Made by a program: the position numbers and the translations under genes. DNA of 64,000 nt from Rhodanobacter sp. MP7CTX1 (lineage in GTDB: Bacteria > Pseudomonadota > Gammaproteobacteria > Xanthomonadales > Rhodanobacteraceae), in contig NZ_JACHCN010000009.1 of assembly GCF_014205795.1 (NCBI RefSeq), positions 143,649-207,648 of the forward strand, written 5' to 3'. Every line of letters begins with the position of its first letter. Position 1 is the stretch's first letter. Positions 1 through 9,813 of this stretch are shown here, in pieces. The notes beneath the pieces are model-generated. The model was not told the origin of the DNA. It worked only from the letters and a program-made list of their open reading frames with translations, and ran no database searches.

Positions 1-621
1 GGCCTCCTGGATCGCCGCATTGACCAGATTGCTGGTCAGCGTGAGGTAGGTCGCCTCCAGCTGGAAGCGTTGCGCATTCGCCTGCGCCACCAGCGATTCC
101 ACCTGCCGACGATTGCCGCCCCACAGATCCGGCGAGTACGACACGCTGACCTGGGCCGTAGTGAGGTTGTACAGCGTGCTGTTCGATGCGACGCCGCTGG
201 ACAGCACCGTGCCGGTTTTCTGCCGGGTCGGATCGACGCTGGCCTCGATACTGGGGAAGAACGCGCCACGCTGCGCACGCACGTTCTCCCACGCGACCTG
301 CAGGGCTGCCTGCGCGGCTTCCGTATCGGCATTGTGCTTCAGCGCATCGTCGATCAGCGCGTTCAATGGCGCGCAATGGAACATTGTCCACCACTGCCCC
401 GGGATGTCCATGTCCTGCACCAGCTGTTGTGCATTGCCACCCTGGCCGGATGCAGCTGCCGTGGTCTGCGGTAGCGCCGTCGGCGCGTAGCTATGGGCCG
501 TTGGGGCGGCCGGCCGTTGATAGTTCGGCCCGACCGCGCACGCAGTGAGCAGCACGCCAAGGCCAACGCCAAGCAACTCGCGGCAAGCGCGCCATGGATT
601 GATTTTGCCAAAAGCGAACAT
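1..621 (-). CDS. NodT/TolC-type outer-membrane efflux lipoprotein (3' part missing at window edge)
   Basis: Reading the minus strand from an ATG at 621 gives an open frame to the left edge (about 207 codons, no stop), so the C-terminal part lies outside the window. The protein begins MFAFGKINPWRACRELLGVG and has a hydrophobic segment ending in a lipobox LLTAC, followed by AVGPNYQRP, the typical mature start of NodT-family outer-membrane factors. A later segment with LNALIDDALKHNADTEAAQ and SYSPDLWGGNRRQVES matches the outer-membrane efflux repeat. It would form the trimeric outer-membrane duct for the RND pump encoded just upstream. The ATG is 2 nt after the pump's stop, and the AAGGAGG ribosome site lies inside the last codons of the pump gene, which argues for translational coupling. 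Confidence 0.88.
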   Translation of the reverse strand, partial: MFAFGKINPWRACRELLGVGLGVLLTACAVGPNYQRPAAPTAHSYAPTALPQTTAAASGQGGNAQQLVQDMDIPGQWWTMFHCAPLNALIDDALKHNADTEAAQAALQVAWENVRAQRGAFFPSIEASVDPTRQKTGTVLSSGVASNSTLYNLTTAQVSVSYSPDLWGGNRRQVESLVAQANAQRFQLEATYLTLTSNLVNAAIQEA

Positions 622-623
622 GC

Positions 624-3600
624 TCAGACCTCCTTCGCCGGCTGCACGCGGCGCTTATGCCTCTCGACGAAGTGCTCCATCGCGAAATAAAAGCTCGGCA
701 GGATGTACAGCGTAAGCAGCGTAGCGATCGGCAGGCCGCCGACGACCACGGTAGCCAGTCCACGCTGCACGTCCGTGCCAATGCCGGTGGCGAGGGCGGC
801 CGGCAGCATGCCCACGCTGGCTACGGTTGCCGTCATCAATACCGGACGGAAGCGTTCAGTCGCACCGGCGATGACCGCATCGGCAATCGACAGGCCTTCG
901 GCGCGGACACGATTGATGTTCGACACCATGATGATGCCGTTCTGCACAGCCACGCCGAACAAGGCGATGAAGCCGACCGCAGTGGCGATGTTGAATGTCT
1001 CGCCGCGCAAGTGCAGCGAGAGCAAACCACCGAGGGTTGCCAGCGGCACTACCGCAAGCACCAGCAGCGCCTGGCGCAGCTTGCCGAATTCGGCGAACAG
1101 CAGCACCGCCATGATCGCCAGCACCAGCCCTAGCACCACGATCAGACGTGCCTGCGCACGCTGCTGGTTCTCGAACGTGCCGGCCCATTCGAGGTGATAG
1201 TTCTGCTTGTCGTAGTGCACCTTCGCGTCGATCTGCTGCTGGGCATCAACGAGATACTCCGACAACGCGCGATCGCGATTGTCGATGCGGATGGTCAGCT
1301 GACGATGGTTCTGCTCGTGCGAGATGGTGCTTTCGCCGGTCTTCATGCTGATATGTGCCACCAGCTTGAGCGGAACGGCTGCACCGGTGCTCGAAGTCAG
1401 CGGCAACTCCCCGATTGCCTCGATGCTGTTCGCTACCGTATTGGATACGCGGGCGGTGACGTTGTAGATGCGATCGCCCACATACACCTGGGTAATCGGC
1501 GCACCGCCGATGCCCGTCTGGATCAGGCTGCTGATATCGGCGACGTTGATGCCATAGCGCGCTGCCGCGTCACGATCAGCCTCGATCGCCAGCTGCGGGA
1601 TCGGTGGCTCCTGGAAGATCGATGCATCGGCTGTTCCGCGCACGTCCCTGAGCACGTCGACGATCTGCCCGCCGATGCGGCGCAGTTGCTTGAAGTCATC
1701 TCCATAGATGCGCAGTACCAGGGGGCTATGCGCGCCGCCGATCATGTCGTTTTCGCCGTCGACGATCGGCTGGCTGATGCCTGCGCTGATGCCCGGTATC
1801 TGCTGCAGACGCGTGTTGAGCTTGCGCACGAACGCGGCCTTGTTCTCGCCTGACGGCCAGCTGTCGTAAGGCTTCAGGCCGACGCCGGATTCAATATGCG
1901 ACGACGTCCAGGGATCGCTGCCGGTATCGTTGCGACCGAGCTGGGTGACCACGTAGGACACCTCGGGAAACGCGCCCACCACGCGGCGGTATTCACTGGC
2001 CATCTCACTGGCCTTGTCCAGCGACAGTCCGCTCGGCAGCTGCACCTGCACCCACAGGGAGCCTTCATCCAGGTCTGGCAGAAACTCGCGGCCGAGTGTC
2101 GCACCCAGCACCAACACGCTGAGCAGCGCCACCGCCGTTACCGTGTAGACCACCGGCATTTTATACAGCAGCCGACCCAGGCTGCCGCGGTAGGCCGCCT
2201 GCAATTTCTCCAGCGGTTTGTTGTGGAACAGCTTGCGCGGCTTGCGCAACGCGATGTATGCAATTCCGGGCGTCAGCGTGACCGTGCACAGCAACGCGGC
2301 CAGCAACGCATAGCCCACGGTGAATGCCATCGGCCGGAACAGCTTGCCTTCCGCATGCTCGAACGCGAACAACGGCAAATAAGCCGTAATGATGATCAGG
2401 GTTGCAAAGAAGATCGAACGGCCGACGTGCTTGGTCACCGTCATCACGTCGTCTTCGGTGAGCACCTCGTGGGGCTTTTCTTCACGACGGCGCAGGATCG
2501 CTTCCATCACCACGATGGTGCCGTCGACGATCACGCCGAAGTCGATGGCACCGAGCGAAAACAGATTCGCCGGCATTTTGGTGAAAAACATCAGGATGAA
2601 CACGGTGACCAGGGACATCGGTATGGCCACCGCAGCCACCAGCGCCGATCGCGCACTACCCAGGAAAAGGATCAGCACGATGCAGACGAGGCCGACGCCT
2701 TCCATCACGGTGTGGAAGACTTTTTCCTTGGTCGCGTTGACCAGGTCGTCGCGGTCGATGTAAGGCACGATGCGCACGTCCTGCGCAGCGAATTGCTTGT
2801 TGAGTTCGTTGACCTTGGCGTGGATACCGTCCAGCACCAGCGACGGATTTTCGTACTTGAGCAGATCAACGATGCCTTCGACCGTGTCGGGATTGTTGTC
2901 CTTGCCCAGGATCCCTTCGCGCACCTGGTGGCCGTACTGCAACTTGCCCAGATCGCGCACCAGCACCGGCACGCCGTTGCTCTGGGTCACCACGATGTCG
3001 CCCAGGTCCTTCAGCGTGTGCACCATGCCGATGCCACGCACAATGTATGACTGCTCGCCGCGCGTGATGCGGCCACCACCGGCATTGGCGGTGTTGGCGG
3101 AAATCGCGCTGGTCACCTGGCCTGCGCTGACGCCGTAGCGCAACAGCTGTGCCGGGTCCAGTTCGAGCTGGAACTCCTTGGTGAAGCCGCCAAAAAAATC
3201 GACGTTGGCAACGCCGGGAACTTGCTCCAGCGCAGGGATGATCACCCAGCTCTGCAACTCTGACAGCTGCATCAGGTTCTTGCTGTTGGATTCCAGCGTG
3301 TAGCGATAGATCTCGCCGGCCGGGCCCGACACGGGATCAAGACCGGGCGTGATGCCGGGTGGCAGCGTGACCTGTCCAATCCGCTCGACCACACGCTGGC
3401 GTTCCCAGTAATCCTCGGCGCCATCCTTGAACGCCAGCGTGATCAGCGACAGACCGAACGTGCTGCTCGAACGGATGCTCACCAGGCCGGGCGTACCGGC
3501 GAGGCCGCGCTCCAGCGGCGTGGTGATCTGCTGCTCGATTTCCTCGGCGGCCAGGCCCGGCACCTGGGTGGTGACCTGGGCGGTGACGTCGCTCAACTCC

Positions 3601-3719
3601 GGGTAGGCCTCGATCGCCAGCTGGGTCCAGGAGTAATAGCCAAAGCACGCGACCAGGATCGTCACCACAATGAACAGCAGGCGCTTCTGGAAACAGAAGT
3701 GGAAGATCGCGTTAATCAT
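624..3719 (-). CDS. CzcA-family heavy-metal RND efflux pump
   Basis: This is a 1031-aa inner-membrane proton/cation antiporter of the HME-RND family (CzcA/CusA length is about 1040). The N-terminus (INAIFHFCFQKRLLFIV) is the first TM helix, followed by the periplasmic porter domain, a second TM block and a second porter half. The TM4 proton-relay signature is visible as DFGVIVDG with a later E in IVVME (D393, D399, E406), the DFGx3DGx6E pattern of Zn/Co/Cd-type rather than Cu/Ag-type pumps. The start overlaps the adaptor's end by 8 nt and the channel gene follows 2 nt after the stop. The likely substrate class is divalent metal, but the exact ion cannot be read from sequence. Confidence 0.93.
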   Translation of the reverse strand: MINAIFHFCFQKRLLFIVVTILVACFGYYSWTQLAIEAYPELSDVTAQVTTQVPGLAAEEIEQQITTPLERGLAGTPGLVSIRSSSTFGLSLITLAFKDGAEDYWERQRVVERIGQVTLPPGITPGLDPVSGPAGEIYRYTLESNSKNLMQLSELQSWVIIPALEQVPGVANVDFFGGFTKEFQLELDPAQLLRYGVSAGQVTSAISANTANAGGGRITRGEQSYIVRGIGMVHTLKDLGDIVVTQSNGVPVLVRDLGKLQYGHQVREGILGKDNNPDTVEGIVDLLKYENPSLVLDGIHAKVNELNKQFAAQDVRIVPYIDRDDLVNATKEKVFHTVMEGVGLVCIVLILFLGSARSALVAAVAIPMSLVTVFILMFFTKMPANLFSLGAIDFGVIVDGTIVVMEAILRRREEKPHEVLTEDDVMTVTKHVGRSIFFATLIIITAYLPLFAFEHAEGKLFRPMAFTVGYALLAALLCTVTLTPGIAYIALRKPRKLFHNKPLEKLQAAYRGSLGRLLYKMPVVYTVTAVALLSVLVLGATLGREFLPDLDEGSLWVQVQLPSGLSLDKASEMASEYRRVVGAFPEVSYVVTQLGRNDTGSDPWTSSHIESGVGLKPYDSWPSGENKAAFVRKLNTRLQQIPGISAGISQPIVDGENDMIGGAHSPLVLRIYGDDFKQLRRIGGQIVDVLRDVRGTADASIFQEPPIPQLAIEADRDAAARYGINVADISSLIQTGIGGAPITQVYVGDRIYNVTARVSNTVANSIEAIGELPLTSSTGAAVPLKLVAHISMKTGESTISHEQNHRQLTIRIDNRDRALSEYLVDAQQQIDAKVHYDKQNYHLEWAGTFENQQRAQARLIVVLGLVLAIMAVLLFAEFGKLRQALLVLAVVPLATLGGLLSLHLRGETFNIATAVGFIALFGVAVQNGIIMVSNINRVRAEGLSIADAVIAGATERFRPVLMTATVASVGMLPAALATGIGTDVQRGLATVVVGGLPIATLLTLYILPSFYFAMEHFVERHKRRVQPAKEV

Positions 3720-4833
3720 TGAGCAGGACTCCGCCCCTCACGATCACACGGTCACCGGCCTTCAGGCCTTTCACGACGCGGGCGCCGGCGGCTTCGTCGT
3801 AGCTGAGCTCGACAGTGCGGCGCTCGAACGTCCACGGCGACACTTCGACGAACACCGTGATGCTGTCGTTGTTCATCAGCAGCGCGGACTCCGGCACAAA
3901 CACCTGTGCCGGTTGCGGGATGCTGAAGCTCGCCTTCGCGAACATGTTCGGCTTCAGCCGTCCATCCGGGTTGGCGACGGCGATCCGCACCATGTCCCTG
4001 CGCGTGTCTGCCTGCAGCACGGGGCTGACAAAACTCACGCGACCATGAAATACCTCATCCGGATACGCGGCCAGAGTGGCGTCCACCGGCTGCCCCTTCG
4101 CGACCAGCCCGACATCGCTCTCCGGCACATTCGCGGTAATCCACACGGCGTCGAGATTGGCGATGGTCATCATCGCCGCGGTGGGGTCGTTGACATACAT
4201 GTCCGGCGAGACCGACAGCGCGGTGATGTAGCCACTGACCGGCGCGGTGACCTTCATCGTCCGCGCAGAGCCCGGCGCACCGCCCACCGCCGCAAGCCGT
4301 GTCTGCGCGCGGTCGAACTCGGCCTGCGCCTGGCTATAGCCGCTTTGTGCGGCTTCCAGATCCTTTTGCGCCGCGCCGCCGGCTGCCTTCACGCCGCGCG
4401 CCCGGTCCAGGGTTTTCTTTGCCAGATCCAGCGTATCGCGCGCCTTCTCGACGTCGGCATAGGCTTGTGCCAGATCGCCTGAATCGACCACTGCAAGCAA
4501 CTGGCCGCGCTCGACGCGATCGCCCAGGCCGACTTTCAATTCAACGACCTTGCCGGTCAGCGCTGGCAGCACATTGGCGGTACGAGATGGATCGGCTTCG
4601 ATCGTCGCCGGAAAAACGAGCGCATGCGGAGCGTTGTGCAACTCGACTGGCTGCACCACCAGCTGCGAACGCAACGGTGAATTTTTTGGCACCTGCAGCA
4701 GACCGTGTTCGGCAATGACCACGGGCGCTGGCGGTGCCGCCTCGGTCGATCCATGCGAACAGGCGGCGAGCAGCAGCGTCAGGATGCTGGCGGTGACGAG
4801 CTGCGAAAAATTTCCAACGGAACGGAACAACAT
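3712..4833 (-). CDS. RND efflux periplasmic adaptor (membrane fusion lipoprotein, CzcB/CusB type)
   Basis: This 373-aa protein bridges the RND pump and the outer-membrane channel. I chose the ATG at 4833 because AAGGGGAAGCTC precedes it, and the protein then starts MLFRSVGNFSQLVTASILTL with a lipobox LLAAC, so it is a lipid-anchored adaptor. A longer frame reaches 4899 but gives a poor N-terminus. The barrel-sandwich half-motifs are visible (LPALTGKVVELKVGLGDRVERGQLLAVVDS near residues 85-115, and VTAPVSGYITALSVSPDMYV), flanking an alpha-helical hairpin (AYADVEKARDTLDLAKKTLD). It is the first gene of the three-gene efflux operon and overlaps the pump by 8 nt. Confidence 0.9.
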   Translation of the reverse strand: MLFRSVGNFSQLVTASILTLLLAACSHGSTEAAPPAPVVIAEHGLLQVPKNSPLRSQLVVQPVELHNAPHALVFPATIEADPSRTANVLPALTGKVVELKVGLGDRVERGQLLAVVDSGDLAQAYADVEKARDTLDLAKKTLDRARGVKAAGGAAQKDLEAAQSGYSQAQAEFDRAQTRLAAVGGAPGSARTMKVTAPVSGYITALSVSPDMYVNDPTAAMMTIANLDAVWITANVPESDVGLVAKGQPVDATLAAYPDEVFHGRVSFVSPVLQADTRRDMVRIAVANPDGRLKPNMFAKASFSIPQPAQVFVPESALLMNNDSITVFVEVSPWTFERRTVELSYDEAAGARVVKGLKAGDRVIVRGGVLLND

Positions 4834-5113
4834 GAGCTTCCCCTTCGACATGAAGGTATGAACGAACCCGCTGCGGTCAATGACCCGCGGGCGATGCATA
4901 CGGCGAGGAGAAGGCGGGCAGTTCAGTGGTGAACTGCGAGCGCATCCCGGGCCGCGGTGAGACCGTCAAAGGCCGCCGCGTTCCGGGCTCACTTCAGGAC
5001 GAAGTGTGCGCAGTGCGGCGTCGATGCAGCCGTTTTGGAGGTGGTTTGTCGGTTGAGCCACTACTGTGCAAGGTCTGTGTTCTCCTGTTTGCTCGAAGTC
5101 GATGACAAAACGG
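4834..5113. other. Intergenic region upstream of the efflux operon
   Basis: This 280-base stretch lies between the adaptor start and the stop of the Na/Pi-cotransporter-like gene, both on the minus strand. It should hold the promoter of the efflux operon, but I see no convincing -35/-10 pair and no metalloregulator operator. A short dyad (GTTCA-gtgg-TGAAC, 4921-4934) is present. ORFs in this stretch look like antisense shadows with skewed composition. Confidence 0.4.
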
Positions 5114-6775
5114 TTACACCACGCCCGTACGATGGTTTGGCGCCTCGCGTACCAACCGCTCCTGCAGCAGGCCCGCACGCTCCAGCACCGGATAGGCAAG
5201 CGCAGCCAGGTGTGAATGGATGCGCTTGAGGTCGCGCAGGATGCGCAGGTAGACGTCGCCACCGCCGCCATCGCGGTGCTCGCGCAGCGCACGGATGTGC
5301 CGCTCCGAGCTCTCGTTCTCCATCCGCCACAGCAACGGCTTTCGCGCCACCAGCTGCTGCGCGGCGCGCGTGTCGCTGCGCAGGAACACCGCCACCGCCA
5401 GTTGCAGGCTCTCCATCACCTGGGCGTGCATCGCGAAAAGGTCGAGGATGTCGTCGGCACTGAAGTCCTGGCCTCGTTCGGCCTTCTTCGCGGCGAACTC
5501 CATCAGGTTGTTCGCAGTGATGTCGCCGATGTGCTCGATGTTGATGACGAATGCGAGGATGTCCTGGCTGCGCTCGCCGTCCTCCTCGTTCAGGGCTTCG
5601 CCGCCCAGCCCGGCGAGGTATTCGCGAATCGCCACGCCGAGACGATCCAGCGTCGGATCCATCCGGCTGATCGCCGCGGCGCGCGCACGGTCGTCCTTGC
5701 CGAATACTTCGACCAGTCCCTTGAGCATGCCTTCGACCATGTCGAGCATGCGCATCGCTTCGCGCGCCGCATTTGCCAGTGCCACGTTGGCGCTGTCCAG
5801 CGCCGCGGGATCAAGATATTGCGGCACCGCCGGATCGGACGGCTGTGGCGGCTCCGGCAGCAGGCGTACCAGAAACTGCGCAAAGCGCTCCACTGGGAGG
5901 ATGAACAACAACGCCAGCGCGAGATTGAACCCGGTGTGGAAATTCACCACGATGCGCGCAGGCGAAGCACCCAGCGGTGCCAGCCATTGCGCGAGCGGAT
6001 GCAGCAACGGCAGGCAGACCACGCAGCCGAAGCCGCGCACCATCAAATTGCCGAGCGGCAGGCGGCGCGCGACGGGCGTGGCCGCATCGAACAACGCCGG
6101 CAGCGTGCCACCGAGATTCGCGCCCAACACCAGCGCCAGTGCGCCGGGTGCATCGACTACGCCAGCGGTTGCCAGCGAAACGATCAGTAGCACCACTGCC
6201 ACACTGGAATGACATGCCCAGGTAAGGATGGCCGCAACCAGCAGTGCGATCACCGGCTCATCGGACAGGCTCTGCAAGACCGCGCGCAGCGCCTGCGCGT
6301 TCTCCACCGGGGCCATCGTCAGCACCAGCAGATGCAGCGCAAGCAGCATCAGGCCCAGCCCGATGCCGACACGGCCGATGTTCTTGTAACGCGCGTCATC
6401 GCTGCGTTTGTGCATGGCCGTGCCGAGCAGGATAAAGATCGGCGCAATGATCGCGATGTCGAACGACATCACCTGCACGATCAGCGTGGTACCAACATTC
6501 GCGCCCAGCATCACGGTCAGCCCAGGCGCGAGACCGAGAAAGCCGCCGGCCGCGAACGAGGTCGCCATCATGCCGGTCGCGGTACTGCTCTGCAGCACGG
6601 CGGTGATGCATATGCCAAACGCGAACGCCGCCGGACGCCGGCCGAGATAACGACCCAGCCAACGACGCAATGCGCTGCCGTAACCGCGCAGCACGCCGCT
6701 GGTGACCATGTGCGTACCCCACAACAGCAGGGCGACATAGCCGGCGATGTCGAACAAGGCGAAGGTGCCTTTCAT
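5114..6775 (-). CDS. Na/Pi-cotransporter family protein with C-terminal PhoU-like domain
   Basis: This 553-aa protein has the two inverted Na_Pi_cotrans repeats in its N-terminal half. The diagnostic QSSTATGMM and CHSSVAVVLL stretches, with glycine-rich LGANVGTT and LGANLGGT partners, are all visible. The C-terminal ~200 residues are soluble and helical (LDPAALDSANVALANAAREA, then an INIEHIGDITANN stretch), as in the PhoU-like domain fused to bacterial NptA-like proteins. Members transport phosphate, or in some lineages regulate other processes, so the substrate is uncertain. A GGAG about 14 nt before the ATG is a weak ribosome site. The gene stands alone on the minus strand, downstream of mgtA and the REP-like pair. 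Confidence 0.88.
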   Translation of the reverse strand: MKGTFALFDIAGYVALLLWGTHMVTSGVLRGYGSALRRWLGRYLGRRPAAFAFGICITAVLQSSTATGMMATSFAAGGFLGLAPGLTVMLGANVGTTLIVQVMSFDIAIIAPIFILLGTAMHKRSDDARYKNIGRVGIGLGLMLLALHLLVLTMAPVENAQALRAVLQSLSDEPVIALLVAAILTWACHSSVAVVLLIVSLATAGVVDAPGALALVLGANLGGTLPALFDAATPVARRLPLGNLMVRGFGCVVCLPLLHPLAQWLAPLGASPARIVVNFHTGFNLALALLFILPVERFAQFLVRLLPEPPQPSDPAVPQYLDPAALDSANVALANAAREAMRMLDMVEGMLKGLVEVFGKDDRARAAAISRMDPTLDRLGVAIREYLAGLGGEALNEEDGERSQDILAFVINIEHIGDITANNLMEFAAKKAERGQDFSADDILDLFAMHAQVMESLQLAVAVFLRSDTRAAQQLVARKPLLWRMENESSERHIRALREHRDGGGGDVYLRILRDLKRIHSHLAALAYPVLERAGLLQERLVREAPNHRTGVV

Positions 6776-6813
6776 GTCAACTCAGCTCCAATTAGTTACA
6801 CGCTCTTCGCGTT

Positions 6814-6958
6814 CGCCCCTTCTCCCCGGCGGGGAGAAGGTTGGGATGAGGGGCGGGTGCTTGCGCCGATGTTGATCGAATCAAAGCACGCTTAGGTGCA
6901 GCTAACCCGCGAGCACCCGCCCCTCACCTCAAGCCTCTTCCCCAAAGGGAGAGGAGGC
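6814..6958. repeat. REP/BIME-like inverted repeat pair
   Basis: Two ~46-base arms face each other. The left arm (6814-6860) contains CCCCTTCTCCCC-GGC-GGGGAGAAGG and ends GAGGGGCGGGTGC. The right arm (6913-6958) begins GCACCCGCCCCTCA and ends with a weaker CTCTTCCCC-AAA-GGGAGAG hairpin. The right arm is a diverged reverse complement of the left, so each arm can fold alone and the pair can form a long cruciform around a ~52-base centre. This layout is typical of dispersed intergenic BIME/REP elements in Xanthomonadales and Pseudomonas. It sits between mgtA and the Na/Pi gene and may attenuate readthrough between them. Confidence 0.7.
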
Positions 6959-6994
6959 TATTCATTCCCACCTCAAACTAAAGAGGTTGGGCAA

Positions 6995-9658
6995 TCAGAG
7001 CCAGCGCCCGAAGCGACGGATGTAGACCACCTTCACCAACTGGGTCAGCGCGCAATACGCCAGCACCGTAATCGCCAGCCACCCGAAGTACACCCCCGGC
7101 ATTTCCATCATGCCGATCTTGGTACCGATCGCGGTGTACGGCAGCAACATGCCGATCACGATGATCGCGGTGGTCAGCCCGAGCACTGGCGCAGCAGCAC
7201 TGCTCTGCAGGAACGGGATCTTGCGCGTGCGGATCATGTGCACCACCAGCGTCTGCGTCAGCAGGCTTTCGATGAACCAGCCGGACTGGAACAGCGATTG
7301 GTGTGCCGCCGAATTCGCGCCGAACACGTACCACAGCAGCAGGAAGGTGGTCATGTCGAACACCGAGCTGGCCGGTCCCACCCACACCATGAAACGGCCG
7401 ATGTCGCCGGCGTCCCACTTGCGCGGCTTGCGCAGATAGTCGTCGTCCATGCGGTCGAACGGTATCGACAACTGCGAGATGTCGTACAGCAGATTCAACA
7501 CCAGCACCTGCAGCGGCAGCATCGGCAGGAACGGAAGGAACGCGCTCGCGATCAGCATGCTCAACACATTGCCGAAGTTCGAGCTGGCGGTCATCTTGAT
7601 GTACTTCATGATGTTGCCGAATGTGACGCGCCCCTCGAGCACGCCCTCCTCCAGCACCATCAGGTTCTTCTCGAGCAGGATGATGTCGGCCGACTCCTTG
7701 GCGATGTCGGTCGCGGTATCCACCGAGATGCCGACGTCCGCCTCGCGCAGCGCTGGCGCATCGTTGATGCCGTCGCCGAGGAAGCCGACGGTGTGTCCCT
7801 GACGCTGCAACGACTTCACCACGCGGGCCTTCTGTGCCGGCGACATCTTTGCAAACACCGTGACACGCGCGACCAGCGCATCCAGTTCGGCATCTTGAAG
7901 CGACTCGATATCGCGACCCTGTACCGAGTGCGTGACGTCCAGTCCGACCTCGCGGCAGATCTTGCGCGCCACCGCTTCGTTGTCGCCGGTAATTACCTTC
8001 ACTTCGACGCCGTGCGCGTGCAGTGCGAGGATTGCCGTAGCAGCAGAGTCCTTCGGCGGATCGAGGAACGCGAGACACCCGACCGCGATCAAGCCGCTTT
8101 CGTCGGCCACGCTGTAAGGACGCTCGTGACTCGGCTCACGCTGCATCGCCACGACCAGCACGCGCAGACCGTCTTCATTGAGGCGATGCGTCATCGCCTT
8201 GATTTCCTGTCGACGCTCATGGGTCATCGGCTCGATGACGTCGCCCACTCTGGCAAACGCACAGATCGACAGCATTTCCTCGACCGCACCCTTGCAGATC
8301 AGCAGGTGTTCGCCATCGTCCTTGGCCACCACCACCGACATGCGCCGGCGCTGGAAATCGAACGGAATTTCGTCAACCACCCGATAACGCGCCACCGTCC
8401 CTTCAAGATCGCGATGAGCCAGGACCGCCTTGTCCATCAGGTTTTTCAGACCGGTCTGGAAGTGGCTGTTGAGATAGCCATATTCGAGAGCCTCGTCGGA
8501 CTCCTCGCCATCCAGATCCAGATGTCGCTCCAGCACAATCTTGTCCAGCGTCAGGGTGCCGGTCTTGTCGGTGCACAGCACATCCATCGCACCGAAATTC
8601 TGGATCGCGTTGAGCCGCTTCACCACCACCTTGCGCTTGGACATCGCCAGCGCGCCCTTGGCCAGGTTCGCGGTAACAATTAGCGGAAGCATTTCCGGAG
8701 TGAGACCCACGGCGACCGACAGCGCGAACAGCAGCGCCTCGAAGAAACCGTGCTTGAACCACTGGATACCCAGCACGATCGGGACCATGACCAGCATGAA
8801 CCGGATCAGCAACCAACTGACGCTCTTGACGCCTCGATCGAAGCTGGTCTGCACGCGTTGACCGGTGATCGTTCGCGCGATCGAACCAAGGTAGGTGCGC
8901 GCACCGGTCGACACAACTACCGCGCTGGCGGTGCCGCTGACCACGTTGGTGCCCATGTAGCAGACCGTGGTGAGATCGAGCAGGCTGTCGTGCGAAGTTT
9001 GTTGTTTATGTTGCTCGATCTGCGCGTGGGTCGGCGCGAGTTTCTCCACCGGCAACGATTCGCCAGTGAGGATCGCCTGACTGATGAACAAATCTTTCGC
9101 CGTCAGCAGGCGAATGTCCGCCGGCACCATGTCGCCGGCTGCCAGATGCACGATGTCGCCGACCACAAGCTCGCTGACCGGCACTTCGATGCGCTCGCTG
9201 TGGCCGTCCGATGCCCGACGGGTGACCGTGGCGGTATTGCGCACCATCGCCTTCAGGTTTTCGGCAGCGCGCGAGGAGCGATACTCCTGGCTGAAGCTGA
9301 GCAGCACACTGATGCTCACCATCACGGCGATGATGATCGGCCCGGATAGATCGTCGGGCGTGATGACCACCTGCACCACTGCCAGAATCAGCAGCACGAT
9401 GATGAAGGGGTTTTTGAACGTGCGCAGCAACTGCCGTGTCCAATGCGGCGGTTTCTCGTGCGAGACCTCGTTGGAGCCGTCGCGATTCAGCCGATCTTCT
9501 ATTTGCTCTTCATCGAGGCCGGTCAGATTCGTGTCCAGCGACGCCAGCAGCGCATCGTTGGCCTGGAACGCCTCCTGCGCGACGGCGGCGTGCAGTAACA
9601 CTGCCGCGCCCTTGCCCGCCGCCTTGACTGCGACGGCTTGATTGGATTGCTTGGTCAT
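6995..9658 (-). CDS. mgtA: Magnesium-importing P-type ATPase (MgtA/MgtB family)
   Basis: This 887-aa P3B-type ATPase imports Mg2+ at the inner membrane. Visible features are the cation-ATPase N-terminal segment, the actuator motif LTGESLPV, the phosphorylation site in CTDKTGTLTLDK (about residue 364), KGAVEEML in the nucleotide-binding domain, VITGDNEAVARKIC, and the hinge GDGINDAPALREADVGISVD. The length matches MgtA (about 895 aa). The 35-residue Ala-rich N-terminal extension (VKAAGKGAAVLLHAAVAQEA) is not part of the catalytic core. GGAAG lies a few bases before the ATG. An unusually long upstream region with hairpins and a small ORF suggests leader-based control, as is known for enterobacterial mgtA. 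Confidence 0.95.
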   Translation of the reverse strand: MTKQSNQAVAVKAAGKGAAVLLHAAVAQEAFQANDALLASLDTNLTGLDEEQIEDRLNRDGSNEVSHEKPPHWTRQLLRTFKNPFIIVLLILAVVQVVITPDDLSGPIIIAVMVSISVLLSFSQEYRSSRAAENLKAMVRNTATVTRRASDGHSERIEVPVSELVVGDIVHLAAGDMVPADIRLLTAKDLFISQAILTGESLPVEKLAPTHAQIEQHKQQTSHDSLLDLTTVCYMGTNVVSGTASAVVVSTGARTYLGSIARTITGQRVQTSFDRGVKSVSWLLIRFMLVMVPIVLGIQWFKHGFFEALLFALSVAVGLTPEMLPLIVTANLAKGALAMSKRKVVVKRLNAIQNFGAMDVLCTDKTGTLTLDKIVLERHLDLDGEESDEALEYGYLNSHFQTGLKNLMDKAVLAHRDLEGTVARYRVVDEIPFDFQRRRMSVVVAKDDGEHLLICKGAVEEMLSICAFARVGDVIEPMTHERRQEIKAMTHRLNEDGLRVLVVAMQREPSHERPYSVADESGLIAVGCLAFLDPPKDSAATAILALHAHGVEVKVITGDNEAVARKICREVGLDVTHSVQGRDIESLQDAELDALVARVTVFAKMSPAQKARVVKSLQRQGHTVGFLGDGINDAPALREADVGISVDTATDIAKESADIILLEKNLMVLEEGVLEGRVTFGNIMKYIKMTASSNFGNVLSMLIASAFLPFLPMLPLQVLVLNLLYDISQLSIPFDRMDDDYLRKPRKWDAGDIGRFMVWVGPASSVFDMTTFLLLWYVFGANSAAHQSLFQSGWFIESLLTQTLVVHMIRTRKIPFLQSSAAAPVLGLTTAIIVIGMLLPYTAIGTKIGMMEMPGVYFGWLAITVLAYCALTQLVKVVYIRRFGRWL

Positions 9659-9813
9659 GACCCGCTTCCGTGATTCGCTGATGCCTGCCTACGGTGCGAG
9701 TCAGCGGATTCAATCCGCCGGCTGCGCTACTGTCAGCGCGTTTGGCCGCGCAAACGGCCAGAACGGCGCCGCCGCTGGCGGAGGCCATCCCTTGCATGAC
9801 GTCAACGCAACCA

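Noticed and set aside
1896..3050. 384-aa plus-strand ORF inside the RND pump
   Set aside because: Arg/Gln/His-rich antisense frame with no motif; the minus-strand pump is intact.
6896..8683. 595-aa plus-strand ORF antisense to mgtA
   Set aside because: Gln/His/Arg-rich composition typical of an antisense high-GC shadow; mgtA on the other strand has all P-type ATPase motifs.
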